From positions 212,822,997-212,886,996 of the forward strand of contig NC_081406.1 of NCBI RefSeq assembly GCF_030272615.1: 64,000 nt of DNA. Reading direction: 5' to 3'. This document shows positions 58,873 to 64,000 of the stretch, in pieces. How positions within the stretch are numbered: the stretch's first letter is position 1; each line of letters starts with the position of its first letter. Position numbers and translations under genes: made by a program. Under the pieces are notes generated by a model, which was not told the DNA's origin, did no database searches, and worked only from the letters and a program-made list of their open reading frames with translations. This DNA comes from Cryptomeria japonica. Taxonomy: Eukaryota > Streptophyta > Pinopsida > Cupressales > Cupressaceae.

Positions 58873-61207
58873 ATGGTGGTCCCTACTCGTCAGCATCGAT
58901 TCGAGCACCAGAGACGTCATAATTGACCTTGAAACTATGAGCCAACGGTAAGTGATCGATCTTAAGCCTCTTTATGTTTTCAATTTTGAATTTTTTTTGC
59001 TCATTTTTCAAGTTTTCCGCATGTGTGGGGTCGGGTTTCACATTTTATCGTGTGAGACAAGATTTTGTCTCATACGAGTAACTGTTAAAATTTCTTTTGT
59101 CGTTTAAGGTCATTAGAATTGTCGTTCAGGACACACCCTTGTATCGTACGACAGGTTTGTAAAAAGACCATTTTGTCGTGTGGAGTCCAATTATTTGTCG
59201 TTTTGGGTTGTTTTATCGTACAACATCTATTCTTGACTCGTACGAAATATTGCTTCTCTGTGTTTTGTCGTTTGGGAGATAGTGAGCATTTTTGATGGTC
59301 TAAATGTGAAAATTTGATTTTGCATTTGACTTAGTTGGATTTGCTTGATGTTTTACTTCTCTTGTAGGCTCATTTGGAATGTTTTTTGATGCTTCGTTGT
59401 TGGGGTTTTTTTTTTTTGGCAGGTTCGATTACCTCCTATGCTCTTTAGATGCATTTGTCCTCCTACTATGGCATTAGTTCAAACATTTATCTGAGGTTGA
59501 GCAGGCTCATATTGATGTATGTGGTTTGACTCATCTTCTTGGTTTACCAAATATCCGTGTGAATCACAGTATGCTCACAACGTTGGTAGAGCATTTCCAT
59601 TCAGAGCATAACACATTTCATTTGTCGGTGGGGGAGTTGACTATCATTCCCGAGGATGTATATAGGATCCTCCATATCCCTTTTGCTAGGGATAAGGTGG
59701 ATTATGATTCAGGGCACCTTCCAGGATTACAGGCAGTGAGGCATGTCTTTAGAGATCCTGACATTTTGACCTGTTCCATTAGTTGGGACATATTGATGAG
59801 CAGATATAGCGAGGAGTATCCTCTGGCGTGTGTTCTAGCTGGATTTATAGGTTGTTTTCTGATGCCAGATAGAGGGCAACAGGGTCTCCAGTGTGGTTGG
59901 GGCAGGATGTTGATGAGATTGATGGAGACCTCTCAGAGGCTTGGCTGGGGTTCTTTCTTGTTGGCTTACATGTATCATGATATGCAAGAGATCGTATATA
60001 GAGATGGTTGGAGCATGGCCGCAGGTGTATATATTTTACAGGTTTGGGATTGGGAGCATCTTCTCATTTGTCGGCCTATTGTAGATGATAGTAGAGAGCT
60101 CGAGCAACCGATTATATACAGGTATACTGGTTATATTACGCAGCCCCATCTGGGCAAGACAGATTTTTGGCAGCAATAGTTAGACGATTTGATAGCCGTA
60201 GTGTGGAGACCGTATAGAGGTTTGGAGCCATGAAATGATTGGCGGCTAGTTCACAGGGACCTTTTTGTCATGCGCCCACTTATTGGGAGATCACAAACTA
60301 TTATGGAGCGGTTCGTCGTTTCTCAAGTGATGAGACAGTATGGCCGGCCTGAGGGGATCTCGTATGAGTTACAACGTATGCGTGTTATGGGGATGAGGAG
60401 AGACAGGGATGGTCTCCACGGTTATCTTATGCCTTAGCCATGCAAGAGCTTACTAGTCTATAGTGCCTCAAATGGGATTATATGGATGATGTAGTAGATG
60501 CAGGGGTTTTGTCCCAGCACAGAGAGTGGTTCCAGCATTATCATTTTCCTAGGTTTACTGATCTGGGTGAGCAGGCGCCGCGCATTGAGGTTATTGAGGA
60601 TGATGCTCCCGCATAGGTATAGGGACAGGGTCCGAGACAGGGCTAGAGATAGGGATAGGGATAGAGAGCTGAGGCTTTGAGGCAGACAGGTGGTGATCCT
60701 AGTGCTAGTAGCAGTAGGTTTCTAGCTGAGTGTGGACAACAGAGGGGTGAGGGCGGATCCTTTGGGAGAGTAGGAGTAAGATTGGGTGGAGCTGAGGAGG
60801 AGCAAGTAGCTCCGAGACAAGTCCAGCAGCGACAAGAGGAGCAGGGTGCTACTGGAGGTGGAGATGGGGGTGGAGAGCCAGTGAGAGAGCAGGGGTTAGA
60901 CGCAAGATGGTCGATGAGAGCATGTCTTGCAGAGCTACAGTCATAGTTGATAGTGGCTTAGACTCAGCTAGCAGAGCGAGATCGTCAGCTTACGGAGCTG
61001 AGAGTAGAGTTCAATTGTCAGGTCGCGGCAATGAGAGTAGAGCGAGACACCCTCTAGTAGGAGGTTTTGCATCAGAACAATAGAGCAACCTACTATGTTG
61101 CAACATATAGCGTGGCAGTTCCAGTAGCGCAGCAGGTGATTCCTTATTCTCAGTATATGGCATGTTCTATCAAGTTGGTGGCCAAAATTGATTTTAGAAG
61201 GCGATGA
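58873..61207 (+). pseudogene. Antisense PMD gene of element B, two exons
   Basis: Exon 1 starts ATG 58873 (MVVPTRQHRFEHQRR, with two TGA stops) and ends at the donor GTAAGT at 58948. The acceptor TTTTTTTGGCAG precedes exon 2 at 59423. The core has HSEHNTFHLSVGELTIIPED and VYRILHIPF, WGSFLLAYMYHD and VWRPYRGLEP; it is clearly homologous to element A (HSETCTFHL..EDVYRILRIPI, VIWRPYLG). The frame shifts once near 60430-60520. FPRFTDLGE matches FPRLTDLGE of element A, then a Q/R/G-rich tail and coiled coil end at TGA 61205. Six TAG codons between 60614 and 60664 stand in a run of expected CAG codons. Non-functional. Confidence 0.75.
59040..59285 (+). repeat. TTGTCGT(N)(C/T)G motif array in the element B PMD intron
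   Basis: About nine or ten copies of a CpG-containing motif (TTTATCGTGTG, TTGTCGTTC, ATCGTACGACA, TTTGTCGTGTG). A hairpin TGAGACAA/TTGTCTCA lies near 59063-59082. It occupies the same intron position as the CGCGTCTGTG array of element A but is unrelated in sequence. Confidence 0.65.
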
Positions 61208-62845
61208 GGGAGAGGCTCGGAGCTAGATATTCTTTTTGTAGCTCGGATATATTTTTTGTAGACACACCCATTTTTTTTTAGCCTATATGATTCTTGCTCC
61301 GATGGGAGTTTGTATATGTCATTCAACATCATTTTGTACCTTTAGACTTGACATGATATATATATACAAGATCCAACTTGACTTCATCATACTTGTGTTG
61401 ATTCGTTTATGAGATGTCTTTTATATGTTTTATTCTATATGTATGCATTTCTTTTCAATATGAATGTATGTAATGCAAATGATTATGGATGTCTATTTTT
61501 GTGTCTTTTCATATGCAAATAAATGAATGTGCAACTAAGTAATGAATAATGCAAAAAAAAATAATCATTTTTCTATGCAATAAGATGAATGCAGATGAGT
61601 GAATAATGAAATGTATGAATCTATATTAAATGTTATGTATGCAGCTAAAACATCTCAAAACACAAGTACTCGATCGAAGAAATGATGATAAATAGACCAT
61701 TTAGCATAAGAAATGATGATGCTTTCAGATCTCATTCAGAAGATAAAGCGATTATTACCATATCGAAATCACTCTAAATTCACAAAAATGCAGAATGATA
61801 TGGAAAATGATATGCGAAATGCAACCTAAACCTAGTCACTGGATTTAAAATACTTAAGATTCATCACTGAGCATAATGAACACAACAGGTAGGTTAGAGT
61901 TCCTTTCTTTTTTAATGTGCAATATTAATTATCTTGTCCGCGATGACCCTTTTTTCATTCATATCCTTAGACAAATTTCGCAGGGACTTGAATTGCATCA
62001 TAAAGAAATTCCCTCAAAACAAACAAAGAAATGATGAGGACCTCCCTGTAGCATACAAATAAACGGAGTTGAGGTATGTGAGGTGATTTCACCTTGTTGT
62101 GAAGACTCTTATCATAGACACCCAACTAATTTATATGTTTCCAGATCATTGGGATAATTCCTACAAGCAGAAAACAAAGAAAATATTATGCCCCCAATCC
62201 TTGCTCCTCTTAGTCATAATAGACTTCCTCGAGTTACTTAGAGGGATAATAATTGAAAACCAATATAAAAGACAACACATAAATTTTTCATTCATAGCTC
62301 AAACTATTTAGTGATTGTTTTCCGTTATGTTGTTTTGCTTGTTTACTCAGTGATAAAAACTCTTTGGTAGTTAGGAGATAGGTGACTGACTCAGAGTGGA
62401 TGACCAGGTTTCATTGACGGAAAGATGACTTGGTTGACACTGCTTAGGATATGTAATGTGCTCTGTCGAGTAACCTAAGACTAGGACGTTGATCAGTTTC
62501 AAGCCATGAGGGTTCCAACGAAATAGGATGTCATGAAAGTGACTGAAAATTATGTACAAGCGAAAGCAAAAGATGCATGAAAGCGGGAAATACCAACGTT
62601 GCGTTGATAGATGGAGTGCTTGAGTACAAGAGGCACCTATTTGCCAGGTTTTCACCTGCTTGGCAGAGATTCATTTTTTTTTTACCAAGGTGACCAAGTT
62701 TTCACCAAGGCATTTTCTCTCTTTATATTTTTTTTTCTTTTTCTTTCTTTTTTTTTTTTTTTTTTCGTATTTTATGATTTTTATGATTTTTTTAAAATTT
62801 TTTTCAGGACTTTTTCAGCTGTATAAGTTGGTGGCATAGAGAATG
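61208..62845. other. Spacer between PMD gene and integrase of element B
   Basis: Gene-free. It has ATGAATGTATGTAATGCAAA-type low-complexity stretches (61440-61620). Before the integrase stop come GCCAGGTTTTCACC (about 62643), AAGTTTTCACCAAGG (about 62696) and long oligo-T runs, the same order as in element A (36058-36250). Confidence 0.6.
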
Positions 62846-64000
62846 CTAAGCGAAGAATTTCTTCAAGTGGATGGTGTTAATCAGTTCATGGAGCTATTCT
62901 CCTTCTGAATTTGAGAGTTGATAGGCACCAGAGCTGAATGCTGTAGTAACAATGTAGGGACCCAGCCAGTTGGGTTCAAACTTCGCTTTATTGTTGCGAA
63001 ACTGTTGATTTTTTGGATTTTCTCTCAGAACTAGGTCACCAACCTGAAATTCTCTTTGTTGAACTTTCTTGTTATATCCTCTGGAAATTCTCTTCTGATA
63101 CACTCTGAGATGATCAAATGCCACTTGCCGACGCTCATCCAACAATTCGAGTTCTTGCAATCTAGATATTCTATGATCTTCATCAGTAACAAGACCTTGC
63201 AAAGAAACTCTTAGAGATGGTATTTCTACTTCAGTAGATAGTACTGCTTCGGACCCATACACCAAAGAGAAAGGTGTAGCCCCAATAGGTGTTCTGATAC
63301 TTGTTCTGTAAGCCCATAGTGCAGGATTGAGTTGCAGATGCCAATCCTTCCCAGATTTGTTCAATATTCTATGCAAGATAGTTAGTAGGTTTTCATTAGA
63401 CACCTCAGCTTGTCCAGTACCTTGAGGGTAATATACAGATGACTAGTGTTGCTTTATTTTGAATTTCTCACAAAGGTCATCTAGATCTTTATTCTTAAAC
63501 TGTCGTCCATTATCAGTCACAATGGATGAAGGTATCCCATACCTGCAAATGATATAGTTTAGGATGAACAAGGCGACTTGTTTACTAGTTGCTTTGATGA
63601 GTGGAACTGCCTCTACCCACTTGGTGAAATACTCAGTGGCCGCTATGATGAATTTATGTCCATTGGATGATGCAGGATATATTTGACCAATGAGATCAAA
63701 GGCCCATTGCTGAAAAGGCCAGTGTGTAATAAATGGTATGAGGTCTCTTGTTGGGGCATGTATGAGATTTCCATGAAGCTAACATTTCTCACAAGTCTTA
63801 GCAAATTTTATGGCATCTTTTTCCATGTCTAGCCAGTAGTAGCTAGCCCGTAGTAGTTTCCAAGCTAAAGTAAGGCCATTCGAATGAGATCCACAAATAC
63901 CTTCACGGACTTCCGATAATGCACGTTTAGATTCTTCAGTTTCTAGACATCTAAGCAATGTACCATCCAAACCTCATCTAAATAAATCGTTAGCTATGAT
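62846..64000 (-). pseudogene. Element B integrase, running off the window
   Basis: Minus-strand frame ending at TAG 62846. Zinc region (SHSNGLTLAWKLL...CEKC), then TEYFTKWVEAVPL, TDNGRQFKNKDL and GTGQAEVSNENLL: unlike element A, the catalytic Glu is kept. The C-terminal part has VGDLVLREN and WLGPYIVTTAFSSGAYQL. In-frame TAG codons follow CEKC and KIKQH, and one lies at 62894, so the protein is broken. The homologous part of element A is about 70% similar by eye. Confidence 0.88.

Larger units (their letters stand above)
56538..64000 (-). mobile_element. Element B: second Tat-type gypsy element with antisense PMD gene, 3' half
   Basis: Inserted in the PMD exon of A'. Order on the plus strand: 3' LTR, polypurine tract, PMD gene on the plus strand, spacer, integrase on the minus strand running off the window. 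Sequence is well diverged from element A but the arrangement is the same, so it is a sister family. Confidence 0.82.

Overview
This window looks like intergenic DNA of a large-genome seed plant, most likely a gymnosperm such as a conifer. No ordinary host gene is recognisable. Almost everything that can be assigned is a transposable element, element inside element, with slow decay dominated by C-to-T/G-to-A nonsense changes. The taxon is an inference from element style (long nested Tat-type Ty3/gypsy, Ty1/copia, gag-only LTR elements); nothing in the window names the species.

Left part (1-13.1 kb): a coiled-coil ORF of unknown family is split by a solo LTR (150-955). A 10.4-kb block bounded by a 30-bp terminal inverted repeat (2671-13106) is filled with a palindrome-rich satellite with higher-order structure. 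The satellite was hit by a gag-only LTR element (3929-6527, minus), a 344-bp TRIM/SMART element (7995-8338) and a minus-strand solo LTR with a perfect target duplication (9957-11163). 13.1-17.9 kb is AT-rich with nothing recognisable.

Middle (17.9-30.7 kb): a decayed ~1000-codon ORF of unknown family (17885-20953) is followed by a gag-only LTR element (21194-24666), a Ty1/copia element (24667-30665) that has lost its RT and carries a long antisense ORF, and then the gypsy complex.

Right part (30.7-64 kb): a Tat-lineage Ty3/gypsy element on the minus strand (element A, LTRs 30666-31425 and 54031-54790). A has gag-PR-RT-RH-aRH-INT in a single frame plus an antisense, TATA-driven, intron-containing plant-mobile-domain (PMD) gene between pol and the 3' LTR. 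Its gag is split by a non-autonomous gag-only element with an intact 1145-aa ORF (element C, 42391-50254). A's 5' LTR is shared with a second partial copy (A', 54791-56537), into which a second Tat element with the same PMD arrangement (element B, ~56538 to window end) is inserted. The inferred nesting is D > E > A/A' > {C, B}.

The most interesting signals are in the gypsy family. (1) The antisense PMD gene keeps its promoter, short first exon, GTAAGT donor and intron in A, A' and B. (2) The intron holds a tandem array of a 10-mer whose exact reverse complement is arrayed in the element's 5' leader, so the genomic RNA could pair end to end. (3) The same intron holds seven hairpins with a constant loop and compensating stem changes. 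(4) C shows duplicated leader hairpins whose stems covary with its older relative D. (5) C, nested inside A, has about four times A's LTR divergence, which points to LTR homogenisation or exchange in A. All identity figures are counts by eye.
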